This document shows positions 16,121-24,459 of a stretch of 31,949 bases of DNA, one piece after another. A model generated the notes under the pieces. It saw nothing but the letters and a program-made list of their open reading frames with translations. It was not told the origin of the DNA and searched no databases. This DNA comes from DUQX01 sp050948825 (GTDB lineage Bacteria; Bacillota; Dethiobacteria; DTU022; UBA8154). A program made the translations under genes and the position numbers. The stretch's first letter is position 1. The number at the start of each line of letters is the position of its first letter. The DNA lies in contig JBMNEO010000002.1 of the NCBI GenBank assembly GCA_050948825.1, positions 1 to 31,949 on the forward strand, read 5' to 3'.

Positions 16121-17359
16121 CTATTCTTTGAAGGTTTCGGGCATCAGTAATACCATCACAAAGGCAATGGCCGCACTGAGGCCATAAATAATGAAGATAT
16201 TTTGGTAGGCGGTAGCCGTATTGGTCAGGTTGAAAAAATAATTGAGGTAATAACCCGTTACATTCTGGTAAAAACCGACACTCATGATCATCAGTGTGTT
16301 TAAAATACCCATGACAGTACCGGTGATTTCCAGCGGCAGGTACTCCTTTACGCTCGTTAAATTTATAAGAAAAACGATGCCAAAAAAGCCGTTAAAGAAA
16401 TAAATCAAGGAAAATATTATTACACCGGGATAATCCTTAATAAAGATGAAAGCGATGATCGTAGCCAGGAATCCGACTGTTCCCAGGAGAAGAACAGGCT
16501 TTCTTGCTTTAAAGTAACGATCCGAAAAAAGACCCCAAAAAGGGCCTCCCAGTATGATGCCCACAGGTAAAAACATTGCCATAACTCCGGCAGACTGTCG
16601 ACTTATCGAAAAAACGTCCTCTAAGTACGGGACGCCCCATAAACCCTGGAAACTGAAGATCGTCCCGTAGATTAAAAATGCCCATATAAAAAAGAAAAAG
16701 AGCTTATAGTTCTTTTTAACATAATTATTTATTGATATTCTATTTTTTACCTTGCCCTGTTCGTTATTATCAGGTTCGTTATTACCTGTATCCGGGGCGG
16801 CTGTTTTTGCAGGGATCAGCCTCCAGGAACAGATAACCAGAAAAAGAAGAATAATGCCGGCCAGGATAAAAGGGAATCTCCAGTTTGTCCGCTCAACTAA
16901 TACCGCCAGGGGAAAAGAGGAGAGGATCATGCCGCAGCTGCCGATAGAACTTAGTATACTGGTGAGGCTGGCGAACTTTCCCGGCTCATAAGTTACGGAG
17001 AGGTATTTTAAAGCGGGAACCCAAATGCCGGCGGTGCCGATACCAAAAATCAACCTGGTCCAGATTGCCATTTGCACGTTTTGGGCGAAGGCAAAGCATA
17101 TGCTTCCAGCAACACCGAGCAGGGCAAAGATAGCTATAGTATTTCGAACGCCAATCCTGTCCGACAGGTATCCGACAGGGATTTGTACGAGCCCGTATGC
17201 CCAAAAATAAACAGAGGCCATCAGACCCATTGTCACCGGCAAAATGGAAAATTCGTCCATCAGGTCGTTGGCGATTACCGCAGGACTCGATCGCAAAAAC
17301 AGAGACATCATAAATAGTACACCAAGTAATAAAAATACTATAATACCCTTTCCCCTCAC
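16121..17359 (-). CDS. Major facilitator superfamily transporter
   Basis: A 412-residue protein with about twelve membrane segments split by a hydrophilic loop near residues 185-215 (rich in Asn, Glu and Asp, followed by KVKNRISINNYVKK). The first half has the MFS loop-2/3 signature GYLSDRIGVRNT, and the second half has GLFSDRYFKARKP. The family is MFS_1; substrates of this type include organic anions and drugs, and the sequence does not identify one. The start is a GTG with GGAGGG 8 bases upstream. It is transcribed alone, convergent with the DUF1294 gene. Confidence 0.88.
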   Translation of the reverse strand: MRGKGIIVFLLLGVLFMMSLFLRSSPAVIANDLMDEFSILPVTMGLMASVYFWAYGLVQIPVGYLSDRIGVRNTIAIFALLGVAGSICFAFAQNVQMAIWTRLIFGIGTAGIWVPALKYLSVTYEPGKFASLTSILSSIGSCGMILSSFPLAVLVERTNWRFPFILAGIILLFLVICSWRLIPAKTAAPDTGNNEPDNNEQGKVKNRISINNYVKKNYKLFFFFIWAFLIYGTIFSFQGLWGVPYLEDVFSISRQSAGVMAMFLPVGIILGGPFWGLFSDRYFKARKPVLLLGTVGFLATIIAFIFIKDYPGVIIFSLIYFFNGFFGIVFLINLTSVKEYLPLEITGTVMGILNTLMIMSVGFYQNVTGYYLNYFFNLTNTATAYQNIFIIYGLSAAIAFVMVLLMPETFKE

Positions 17360-17625
17360 GCAAATATCCCTCCAATGTTTTGTTTTGATACATAGCTTGC
17401 GCGTAATTCTATAGCGGTACTCTTTGCAGGGCAGGTGTGTTACCCGCTGCCTGGCTGATATTTCAGACTTATCGTATTATACCATATTGTTTATACATGG
17501 GGAAGGTTTTGGAAACTCTAATTATAATTTCGAATTTAGCATTGAACCAGGAATCGGATTTACTGAATCCAGGATTTACTCCAGGGAACCTGGCGGGGGA
17601 AAACGGTGCGGGATTTTTTTTTTAG
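17360..17625. other. Intergenic region between the MFS and ZIP genes
   Basis: No supportable gene. The left part must contain the MFS promoter on the minus strand. Near 17550-17600 there is a repeated ATCCAGGATTTACT/ATCGGATTTACT-like stretch, and a run of Ts precedes the ZIP stop. No terminator with a proper T-run in the ZIP reading direction was seen. Confidence 0.4.
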
Positions 17626-18360
17626 CTAGAGATATAAGACCATCGTCATGCCGATTAGAATGCCGGTTGTTATTCCCCAGATGGCGGTGTGGTTATCTGC
17701 TACCTCCAGGACATCAGGAATCAGTTCGTCGAAGACGATATAAAGCATGGCTCCAGCGGCAAAGCCCAGGGATAGAGCCAGGAATCCAGCGGAGATATTG
17801 CCCGTTGCCGCTCCCAGCAGTGCGCCTATTCCCATTGGCAAACCGGCCAACAATGTGACTCCGAACACTCTTGCCCTTCCCATGCCTCCAATATTCAGGG
17901 GAATGGCAACGGCCAGCCCTTCGGGAACATTGTGCAGGGAGATCAAAACAGCAAGCGCGATACCCATGCCGGTTGAGGCAGCAAAACCGGCACCTATGGC
18001 TATGCCTTCAGATACATTGTGCAGAGCGATACCCGTGGCAATTAAAATGCCTTTTTTAAGAAAACGGCCTGTCCTTACTTCTTCGGTAACAAAATGTGTA
18101 TGGGGGAAGAAGTTATCAAGAAAAAGAAAAGCAATAATACCTGCAAGCAGCCCCAGAATTGTCCAGGGAAAGCTGGTATTTGCCGCTTCGGCGAGTAGCT
18201 CCATAAAAACTACGGAGAGCATAATACCGGCTGCGACGCCCAGCATTGTACCCAGCGCCTTGTCCGATGGTTTTAAAATAAAAAAGGATAATATTCCTCC
18301 CAGACTGGTTCCTAACGTTCCTGCGATTAAGCCGATAAGTGTTATATCAAACCATTCCAT
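17626..18360 (-). CDS. ZIP family divalent metal transporter (ZupT-like)
   Basis: A 244-residue membrane protein with about eight membrane segments. The metal pathway motifs are in adjacent helices: GIALHNVSEGIAIGAGF and ISLHNVPEGLAVAIPL, each with the HNxxEG metal ligands of the ZupT/GufA branch. It imports zinc and possibly iron or manganese. A short histidine-containing loop (FFPHTHF) lies between segments. AGGAAAAACT precedes the ATG. The HAD gene upstream on the same strand ends 11 bases before this start, so the two form an operon. Confidence 0.9.
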   Translation of the reverse strand: MEWFDITLIGLIAGTLGTSLGGILSFFILKPSDKALGTMLGVAAGIMLSVVFMELLAEAANTSFPWTILGLLAGIIAFLFLDNFFPHTHFVTEEVRTGRFLKKGILIATGIALHNVSEGIAIGAGFAASTGMGIALAVLISLHNVPEGLAVAIPLNIGGMGRARVFGVTLLAGLPMGIGALLGAATGNISAGFLALSLGFAAGAMLYIVFDELIPDVLEVADNHTAIWGITTGILIGMTMVLYL

Positions 18361-18371
18361 AGTTTTTCCTA

Positions 18372-19085
18372 TCAGAACATTGTTTTGATAAAATAATATA
18401 GATCCTCAAGATAACCCTCGTAATCAGCATTATAAGGCGTTTTTTCTTTCCGGTTGTCGAGCAGGTGGTTCTTAAGCAGATAGGTCTTTATTCCTGCCTT
18501 TTCAGCAGCCAGGTCTTCCTCAATGTCGTTGCCGATCATCAAGCACTCCGACGCCTGCCGGTTAATTAAATGCAGGATTTCCTCATAGTATTCACGATGA
18601 GGTTTACAAAAGTGCATATTTTCGTAGGCGGTAATCAGGCGGTAGGGATAATCTGCAAGCCCTGCCCACCTCAGGCGGTGTTTCATTGCCAAAAGCGGGA
18701 ATACCGGGTTGCTTGCAATAACCATCTCCAGGCCTTTATTATAACAGAGTTCAACAATTTCTTGTGCAAACGGTTCTTGCCGCGTATAATTTTCCAAACT
18801 ACCGAAATCATTGGTATAAAAATCTATTAGAATTGATTGAAGTTCTTCTGAAGGTAAACCGATGTGCGGGATAAATTCCTGCATAAACACTTCCTGGTTA
18901 GTCCGCCGGGGGTCTTTATTTTCAATCATTGCATGTGTACAGTGGAGCAGGTGTTTAATAAATTCTTCCGGCTTGATCTGCCTGACAAACCTTTTGGTTA
19001 GGATTTTAAAGTACCCCGGTAGAAATGTCTCCATATTTATATTGAGCAATGTGCCGTCCAGGTCGAAAAGCACTGTTTTGAACAT
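18372..19085 (-). CDS. HAD superfamily hydrolase
   Basis: A 237-residue phosphatase-like protein with the HAD motifs FDLDGTLL (nucleophile Asp8, acid Asp10), MVIASNP (motif II), a KPHREYYEEIL lysine (motif III) and MIGNDIEEDLAAEKAGI (motif IV). The large cap inserted after motif I (residues about 15-95) is typical of subfamily I phosphatases. The substrate is unknown. I start at the ATG at 19085; a TTG one codon earlier is possible, and the ribosome binding site (GTGAG) is weak. It is the first gene of a HAD-ZIP pair. Confidence 0.85.
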   Translation of the reverse strand: MFKTVLFDLDGTLLNINMETFLPGYFKILTKRFVRQIKPEEFIKHLLHCTHAMIENKDPRRTNQEVFMQEFIPHIGLPSEELQSILIDFYTNDFGSLENYTRQEPFAQEIVELCYNKGLEMVIASNPVFPLLAMKHRLRWAGLADYPYRLITAYENMHFCKPHREYYEEILHLINRQASECLMIGNDIEEDLAAEKAGIKTYLLKNHLLDNRKEKTPYNADYEGYLEDLYYFIKTMF

Positions 19086-19455
19086 CAAAAAAAACTCACT
19101 TTACAGGGTTTTTGCAATATCAATATCATATTATAGAAGAAGAAAGAATGCAATTATATATTTTTGTTACACCCTTAAAATATTTTTATCCCGGCAGGGA
19201 AAATGGAATATAATCATGTATAATTCATTATAATAGGAGTTTTTCACAGAAGGAAGGCGTATTATCCTCCGGTTCAGGGAGAAATTATTTAGTAGAATTA
19301 GCTGTGCTGTATAAATATATAAATGAACTGTATAAGTATTCCGGGATGCGTTGGCGGTGCCAGGCAGAGTGGTATCGCACCTGTTATTACCCGGGGAATA
19401 TAATTTAAGATTATAGGGAATATCAGTTAAATAATTTTTGAGAGGAGGTCAAAAT
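19086..19455. other. Divergent intergenic region between the HAD and PspC genes
   Basis: An AT-rich region with no gene. It must hold both divergent promoters; several TATAAT-like boxes are present (for example near 19125 on the minus strand and 19400 on the plus strand), but none has a convincing -35 partner. GGTGCCAGGCAGAG...GCACC near 19350-19377 is a short imperfect hairpin. AGAGGAGGTC at 19441-19450 is the PspC ribosome binding site. Confidence 0.4.
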
Positions 19456-19923
19456 TTGAAAAATCGTGTTTATCGCTCCCGAAAATACAGGGTCATCGCC
19501 GGTGTGGCCGGGGGGCTGGCGGAATACTTTAATGTGGACGTTGTTCTTGTTCGATTACTGTGGGTAATATCAATTTTTGCCGGTGGCGGCGGGGTTCTGG
19601 CATATATTATCGCCTGGATCGTTATTCCGGAAGAAAACAGGGAAAATGAAAGATTTATGGATACCGGCGAAGGGTATGAAACAACCGCCGGTTCCTGGGA
19701 AGATGCTCCGGAGGACACGCCAAAGGATGAGAATGTTTACAGGGAGAAACAGGAAGCCGGTCTTAGAAGACAGAGGAATTTTGGATTGCTGTTGATCGGG
19801 CTGGGTATTCTTTTTCTAATCCGGCAGTTTTTTGGATTTTTCTTTCATTATTTTTGGCCCCTATTGCTTGTCGCTCTGGGGATGTATTTACTGTTGCGCG
19901 AGCGGAGGGATGCCGGGCGATGA
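19456..19923 (+). CDS. PspC domain membrane protein with LiaF-like C-terminal segments
   Basis: A 155-residue protein. Residues 1-60 form a PspC domain (YRSRKYRVIAGVAGGLAEYFNVDVVLVRLLWV... AWIVIPEE), then an acidic linker of about 45 residues, then two hydrophobic segments (about 111-148) as in LiaF/DUF5668 proteins. Such proteins sense or transmit envelope stress. The TTG at 19456 follows AGAGGAGGTC by 5-6 bases; an in-frame TTG at 19438 lies upstream of that site. Its TGA overlaps the next start as ATGA, so the two genes are translationally coupled. Confidence 0.85.
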   Translation: MKNRVYRSRKYRVIAGVAGGLAEYFNVDVVLVRLLWVISIFAGGGGVLAYIIAWIVIPEENRENERFMDTGEGYETTAGSWEDAPEDTPKDENVYREKQEAGLRRQRNFGLLLIGLGILFLIRQFFGFFFHYFWPLLLVALGMYLLLRERRDAGR

Positions 19924-20189
19924 GTATAGGATTATTTCTCGTGGCGCTTCTGCTTATCCTTACGGGCACTGTTTTTTTCCTAAGCAATACAGGTTTTGTT
20001 TCAATGTATTTTGTACAGCGGCTGACCGTTTTTTGGCCTCTGGTTTTTATCCTGATCGGATTAAGCCTGTTCTGGGGCGGTAAAATCCCGCGCCCGCTGG
20101 CCTTTGTTATAATTATTATCCTTGTTGGAGGAGTTGTTTTGCTCGCTTATACAGATTTGTTATTAAGGTACTTTCCTTACACTATTTAA
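19920..20189 (+). CDS. Small LiaI/LiaF-like membrane protein
   Basis: An 89-residue protein made of three or four hydrophobic segments: MSIGLFLVALLLILTGTVFF, then FWPLVFILIGLSLFWGG, then LAFVIIIILVGGVVLLAY. The FWPLVFILIGL motif repeats the HYFWPLLLVALGMYLL end of the preceding PspC protein, so both carry the same DUF5668-type two-helix unit. The ATG overlaps the upstream stop codon. The frame continues further upstream to 19854, but inside the PspC gene. Likely a partner in envelope stress sensing, inferred from context. Confidence 0.75.
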   Translation: MSIGLFLVALLLILTGTVFFLSNTGFVSMYFVQRLTVFWPLVFILIGLSLFWGGKIPRPLAFVIIIILVGGVVLLAYTDLLLRYFPYTI

Positions 20190-20297
20190 GCGAATAGAGT
20201 TACTGCTTTTTATTTAGCCGTATATTTTAATCCTGCAGGGAAAAAATGATAAGGGTGAAAGCGGGAGGATTCCTAACCTCAGGAGGTAATCACGATA

Positions 20298-20918
20298 ATG
20301 TATGCAACATCGATCAATCCATGGCAAACCGTAGGGTTTATACCTCAACAACAATATATTACTGCTCAACCGGTTCAAACCTTCCAGAATATGGGGTACA
20401 GTCAACCTTACGGCGGTGCCATGTTTTCTCCCGTAGGAAACATTCAGGCCAGTTTTATTCCGCAGGGAGCCATCAGTTACGGATATTCCCCTGGCTGGGG
20501 TTGGGGGCAAACTGCTAACCCGGCGATTGGCGGGCAGTTTGTCCATATGGTTCCGCAAATACAGGGGCAGATGCAGATGCAGCAGGGGTTAACAACCGGC
20601 ATCAGAGCGGTTTCGGGACTTGCTCAGCCGAGAATTGAGCTTGCAGAAACCAGCAATGATGTTATTGTAACCGCTGATTTACCGAATGTAGATCCGAACA
20701 ACATCTATCTTACAGTGACAGATGATTCCCTCAGCATCTCGGCACTTGCTCATCTTGGGGGGATCAGCAGCAGCCTCTTCAGAACTGTTGCACTGCCGAC
20801 CAGTGTAAGATCGGAGCATCTTGATATTAGTTTCACCAACGGAACTCTTGAATGCCGTCTGCCCAAATCTGATTTTGCCGCAAGACGTAGAGTCAAAGTA
20901 AACGCAACAGGCCAGTAG
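20298..20918 (+). CDS. Small heat-shock protein (Hsp20) with Gln/Gly/Pro/aromatic-rich N-terminus
   Basis: A 206-residue protein. Residues 1-105 are a low-complexity arm rich in Gln, Gly, Tyr, Phe and Pro (for example IPQQQYITAQPVQTFQNMG and SYGYSPGWGWGQ). Residues about 108-203 are an alpha-crystallin domain with IELAETSNDVIVTADLPNVDPNNIYLTVTDDSLSISA and the closing FTNGTLECRLPK. It should bind unfolding proteins as an ATP-independent holdase. The arm is long for a bacterial Hsp20. CAGGAGGTAATCACGATA precedes the ATG. A second Hsp20 gene follows 58 bases later. Confidence 0.87.
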   Translation: MYATSINPWQTVGFIPQQQYITAQPVQTFQNMGYSQPYGGAMFSPVGNIQASFIPQGAISYGYSPGWGWGQTANPAIGGQFVHMVPQIQGQMQMQQGLTTGIRAVSGLAQPRIELAETSNDVIVTADLPNVDPNNIYLTVTDDSLSISALAHLGGISSSLFRTVALPTSVRSEHLDISFTNGTLECRLPKSDFAARRRVKVNATGQ

Positions 20919-20976
20919 CTTAAACCCTCCCGCTTTTCCCCGATTATTTCTCCTATTTTACTAAAGAGGTGATAAT

Positions 20977-21618
20977 GTGTACCAGTACACGCAGAGCTTT
21001 TCTCCAGGAATATACGGGTTCTTTCCCAATACCCAGGTTGCGGATCCCCTTTTCCGGCAGGGTAATATTTTGGGGGGAATACAGCCGAGGGTAGATATTG
21101 TCGAAACTCAAAGTGAGATAATTTGTATATTTGAAGTCCCCGGCGCGGAACCTGATACTATAAAGCTAGAAATAGAGGGGGGTACTCTTCACCTGGAAGG
21201 GCCGGTTGATATGGGGTTAATGGAAACTGTGCAGATGAAATATGTGTATCGTGAGCGCCCGGATAAATACTCACGTATTCTTGTACTTCCTCGCGAAATA
21301 GATTCTGAGCGGGCGGTGGCTGATGCAAAAAACGGCCTTGTCCTGGTTCGCTTTCCTAAAAAAAAGACCGGAAAGCGATTGGAGGTAAATCAGCAACAGC
21401 AGCAGTTACAGCCCCGGCAACAGCAATTGCAGTCTCAACAACAACCGCAGCAGTATCAACCCCAGCAATTTCAACAGCAGCAACAGCAGCAACAGCAGAA
21501 TCAACAGCAACAGCAGCAACAATATTATCAACAGCCGCAACAACAACAGCAATCGCAACAGCTGCCGCAGCAAAATTTTGGCACTCCTTTAGCGGATTCC
21601 CCTTTAGGCATAGAATAG
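20977..21618 (+). CDS. Small heat-shock protein (Hsp20) with polyglutamine tail
   Basis: A 213-residue protein. A short arm (1-33) leads to an alpha-crystallin domain at about 34-137 (QPRVDIVETQSEIICIFEVPGAEPDTIKLEI ... AKNGLVLVRFPKKKTGK). From residue 139 to 199 about 45 of 61 residues are glutamine, in runs of up to nine, broken by Pro, Tyr, Leu and Asn. The usual C-terminal IxI motif that locks oligomers is absent. The tail resembles prion-like or polyQ domains. The start is a GTG after AAAGAGGTGATAAT. It probably shares an operon with the Hsp20 and PspC genes upstream. Confidence 0.87.
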   Translation: MYQYTQSFSPGIYGFFPNTQVADPLFRQGNILGGIQPRVDIVETQSEIICIFEVPGAEPDTIKLEIEGGTLHLEGPVDMGLMETVQMKYVYRERPDKYSRILVLPREIDSERAVADAKNGLVLVRFPKKKTGKRLEVNQQQQQLQPRQQQLQSQQQPQQYQPQQFQQQQQQQQQNQQQQQQQYYQQPQQQQQSQQLPQQNFGTPLADSPLGIE

Positions 21619-21944
21619 TACATAGCAGATTGATGCCCTGGCCCGCGAAAACGGATTCTGTATTGCTCGAATCCCCACATGAAAACGGAAAGATTTTTTG
21701 ACACGCCCGGGATTTTAGAAATTCATTTCTGTTTTTTTATCTGATTAAGAAAAGGAAATGGTTTTCTCCCTGTTGAATAGTTCAGATAGCAGAAGAGTTG
21801 GATAACCCGCAAACAGCAAGCTGAACTCTTCAGCATACTTTTCTCGAAGGCGGCTTTCCGGTGTGATTAACCCGGGGAACTTCCATCTGTTGCTGCTGCA
21901 GTTACAGCTGCCGGTGAGGCAATTATTCCAGGGAGGTCAGAATA
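21619..21944 (+). other. Intergenic region before the metallo-beta-lactamase-fold gene
   Basis: No gene is seen. A weak AT-rich hairpin AGAAA/TTTCT at 21717-21730 followed by GTTTTTTT is a possible terminator of the Hsp20 genes. At about 21790-21835, GAAGAGTT can pair with AACTCTTC across 26 bases, forming a possible leader structure of the next gene. Neither matches a class I recognise. Confidence 0.4.
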
Positions 21945-22718
21945 ATGTTATCAAATGTTAAAATAACAACGCTTTGTGAGAACAGTGCTCCTGCACCCAG
22001 TCGCGGAATAATGGGGGAACACGGAATGAGCATGTTGCTGGAAGCCGGTGGCAAAAGAATTCTGTTTGACACCGGCGGAGGCCTGAGTTTGCTCCATAAT
22101 GCCCGCAGGCTGAATGTGGATCTGGGGGGATTGGACGGGCTGGTATTAAGTCACGGGCACTATGATCATACAGGTGGCTTAAAAGATCTTTTGGAGCAGG
22201 TTGGCTCCCTTTCTATTTACGCGCATCCCGATGTTTTTGCTGATAAATACCACCTGCTTAAAGACGAAGATCCAAGAAGAATCGGTATTCCCTGGCCGAA
22301 GGAAGAACTTGAGCGCCTCGGTGCAAGATTTTTTCTGTCCGGGGGTTCGGTAAAACTGGGTGAAGGGATTACTCTTACAGGTGAAATCCCGCGGAGAGAG
22401 AGCCGTGAGGAAAATACAGCGACCGATCTGTATTATAAAAAACCCGATGGGAGTTTTGCGGCGGATTTGCTTGCCGATGACCAGGCGGTTATTGTCGAGA
22501 GCACTGCAGGGACCATTGTCCTTCTCGGCTGTGCTCACTCCGGTTTAATCAATACACTGCGTTATGTCTGTGATATTACCGGGAAACAACAAATATTTGC
22601 CTGTATCGGGGGGACTCATTTGATGAATGCCTCTGATGAACGGCTGGAATATACTATTGAAGCACTGAGGGAATTTGACCTTCAACAGGTTGCACCCTGC
22701 CACTGTACGGGTGCCTAA
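21945..22718 (+). CDS. Metallo-beta-lactamase-fold hydrolase, frameshifted near the 3' end
   Basis: A 257-residue protein with the metal motif H70-x-H72-x-D74-H75 in LSHGHYDHTGG, then GCAHSGLIN and the closing PCHCTG. This is the MBL branch that includes ribofuranosylaminobenzene 5'-phosphate synthase-like proteins. The frame meets TAA straight after PCHCTGA, but relatives continue for about 25 more residues. The missing tail is present in the +1 frame at 22714-22797, reading ...LTLFQAFGDCFAHNPAGTVFNFE, so the gene has lost its frame by one base near 22713-22718. The catalytic residues are intact, so the truncated product might still work. AGGGAGGTCAGAATA precedes the ATG. Confidence 0.85.
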   Translation: MLSNVKITTLCENSAPAPSRGIMGEHGMSMLLEAGGKRILFDTGGGLSLLHNARRLNVDLGGLDGLVLSHGHYDHTGGLKDLLEQVGSLSIYAHPDVFADKYHLLKDEDPRRIGIPWPKEELERLGARFFLSGGSVKLGEGITLTGEIPRRESREENTATDLYYKKPDGSFAADLLADDQAVIVESTAGTIVLLGCAHSGLINTLRYVCDITGKQQIFACIGGTHLMNASDERLEYTIEALREFDLQQVAPCHCTGA

Positions 22719-22797
22719 GGGCAGCTTGACGCTATTTCAGGCTTTTGGTGATTGTTTCGCCCATAATCCAGCAGGCACTGTCTTTAATTTTGAGTAG
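22714..22797 (+). pseudogene. Out-of-frame 3' remainder of the metallo-beta-lactamase-fold gene
   Basis: The +1 frame from 22714 encodes PKGSLTLFQAFGDCFAHNPAGTVFNFE and ends at TAG 22795-22797. It has the composition and FQAFGD pattern of the family's C-terminus. If the shift happens at the TAA, the join reads CTGA-KGSLTLFQAFGD, which keeps the lysine usually found after the CHCTG motif. The alternatives are a real one-base insertion, a sequencing error, or a programmed +1 shift at the stop codon. Confidence 0.75.
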
Positions 22798-22826
22798 CGA
22801 CAACTAATTCTTTTCTTTTAAGACGA

Positions 22827-24377
22827 CTAATTTTTTTCTTTTAAATAGTAACGCAGTGCCCTGGCGGTTATTCCTAAAAGAGCGGCGGCTTTCACCTGGC
22901 TGCCATATGTTAATTCCAGGGCGTTGCCGATAATTCCTTTGATGGTGTTATCGGACCAGCATTTGAGATCTTCCTGCAGTAAATTTAAATTGATTCCATT
23001 TTTGATCTCCAAATTGTCCAGCAGGGTCTTATTAAATTCTTCCAGCAGTTCAAAGAGCCTCTCCCTTTGCGGATGGTCGAGGAATAGCTTTGAATAACCG
23101 GCGGCCTCTTTGCGTTCCTTATCCTTGTCTTTGTCCCGGTCTTGATCATTATCGGGCAGGGCTTCCCGGGTATTTTCCGGGATGATGGCGGTCCCGGGAC
23201 CTTCTCCCCGGGATTTCTGCTGTATTTTAGTTGGAAGATCTGCCGGAGTAATGATCGGCCCGTTGCAGAGCAGGGTTGCCTGAGCTACCGTATTTGCCAA
23301 CTCTCTGATGTTCCCCGGCCAGGGATAATTTTTCATTAACTCCAAAGCCTCAGCGTTTATCCTTTTGGGCCGGGTTTTTTTATCCTTCGTTTCCTTTTCA
23401 AGAAAAAAGTTGATAAAAAGTGGGATGTCTTCCGCTCGTTCGCGCAAGGGCGGGATATATAAGGAGGCCACGTCGAGGCGGTAAAATAGATCTTCCCTGA
23501 ATTGATTATCGTTAACCTTTGCCTGTAAGTTGGCATTTGTGGCTGCGATTACTCTTACATCGGCTTTGCAGAGCTCTTCCCCGCCTACCCTTAAAAATTC
23601 ACCTGTTTCCAGGATGCGCAACAGTTTCACCTGAATTGCCGGGCTTGCAGAATCTATTTCGTCCAGAAAAAGGGTTCCCCTGTGGGCAAGTTCGAAGATA
23701 CCTTTTTTCCTGCCGGAAGCCCCCGTAAAGGCCCCCTTTTCGTGACCGAACAGTTCACTTTCCAGCAGGTTTTCGGTAAAAGCCCCGCAGTTAAAGGCCA
23801 TAAAAGGGCGATCGCTGCGGTGGCTGACGGAATGAATATATCTGGCAAGCACTTCTTTGCCCGTTCCCGTTTCCCCATGAATTAAAACAGTAATGTTCTT
23901 TTTGGCTATTTTTTCCGCTGCAGCTATCAGGTTTAGCATCTTAAGATTTTGGCCGACAACAAAACCATATTCCTCTTGGTACCTTTTGATATACTCCAGG
24001 TCGGCTCTTACGTTTAACGCTTTCTCCAGCAGCTTTTCCATCTCTTCTATATCGACAAAGGGTTTTTCTACGTAATCAAAGGCTCCCAGTTGAATAGCCT
24101 CTACTGCCGACTTTACGGTTGAATAACCTGTAATAATGATTACCTCACACTTTGGCTGTTTTTCTTTAATTATCTTTAGTATACTCAGTCCGTCGTTGTC
24201 AGGCAGCTTGAGATCTATCAGGGCAGCATTGAATTGTAACGAGTCGATCTTTGCTATGGCTTCTTTTCCCGTATTTGCCGTTTCTACTTCATAACCCTTG
24301 TTTTTTAGCAGGTAGGAAAAAAAGTTGCAGACCTCCTGTTCATCGTCAACGATTAAAAAGCGTGCTTTTGTCAGCAT
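22827..24377 (-). CDS. NtrC-family sigma-54 activating response regulator
   Basis: A 516-residue regulator. Receiver domain 1-120 has Asp11, Asp12, phospho-acceptor Asp55 and Lys105. The AAA+ domain has Walker A GETGTGKE (168-175) and GAFTGA (215-220), the loop that contacts sigma-54, then the DEIDSA and R-finger region. An unusual charged linker (DQDRDKDKDKERKE) leads to a Fis-type helix-turn-helix at the C-terminus (SQVKAAALLGITARALRYYL). It activates sigma-54 promoters when phosphorylated, most likely by the kinase encoded upstream. I use the ATG at 24377 because GGAGG lies 9 bases before it; the TTG at 24386 is too close to that site. Confidence 0.93.
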   Translation of the reverse strand: MLTKARFLIVDDEQEVCNFFSYLLKNKGYEVETANTGKEAIAKIDSLQFNAALIDLKLPDNDGLSILKIIKEKQPKCEVIIITGYSTVKSAVEAIQLGAFDYVEKPFVDIEEMEKLLEKALNVRADLEYIKRYQEEYGFVVGQNLKMLNLIAAAEKIAKKNITVLIHGETGTGKEVLARYIHSVSHRSDRPFMAFNCGAFTENLLESELFGHEKGAFTGASGRKKGIFELAHRGTLFLDEIDSASPAIQVKLLRILETGEFLRVGGEELCKADVRVIAATNANLQAKVNDNQFREDLFYRLDVASLYIPPLRERAEDIPLFINFFLEKETKDKKTRPKRINAEALELMKNYPWPGNIRELANTVAQATLLCNGPIITPADLPTKIQQKSRGEGPGTAIIPENTREALPDNDQDRDKDKDKERKEAAGYSKLFLDHPQRERLFELLEEFNKTLLDNLEIKNGINLNLLQEDLKCWSDNTIKGIIGNALELTYGSQVKAAALLGITARALRYYLKEKN

Positions 24378-24459
24378 GAAGACCAACCTCCGGAGACGTT
24401 ATTCTATACTTTCTGGCTGTAATATATCTTTGCGGATTTTTTGAAATTCTTAAGGCTGC

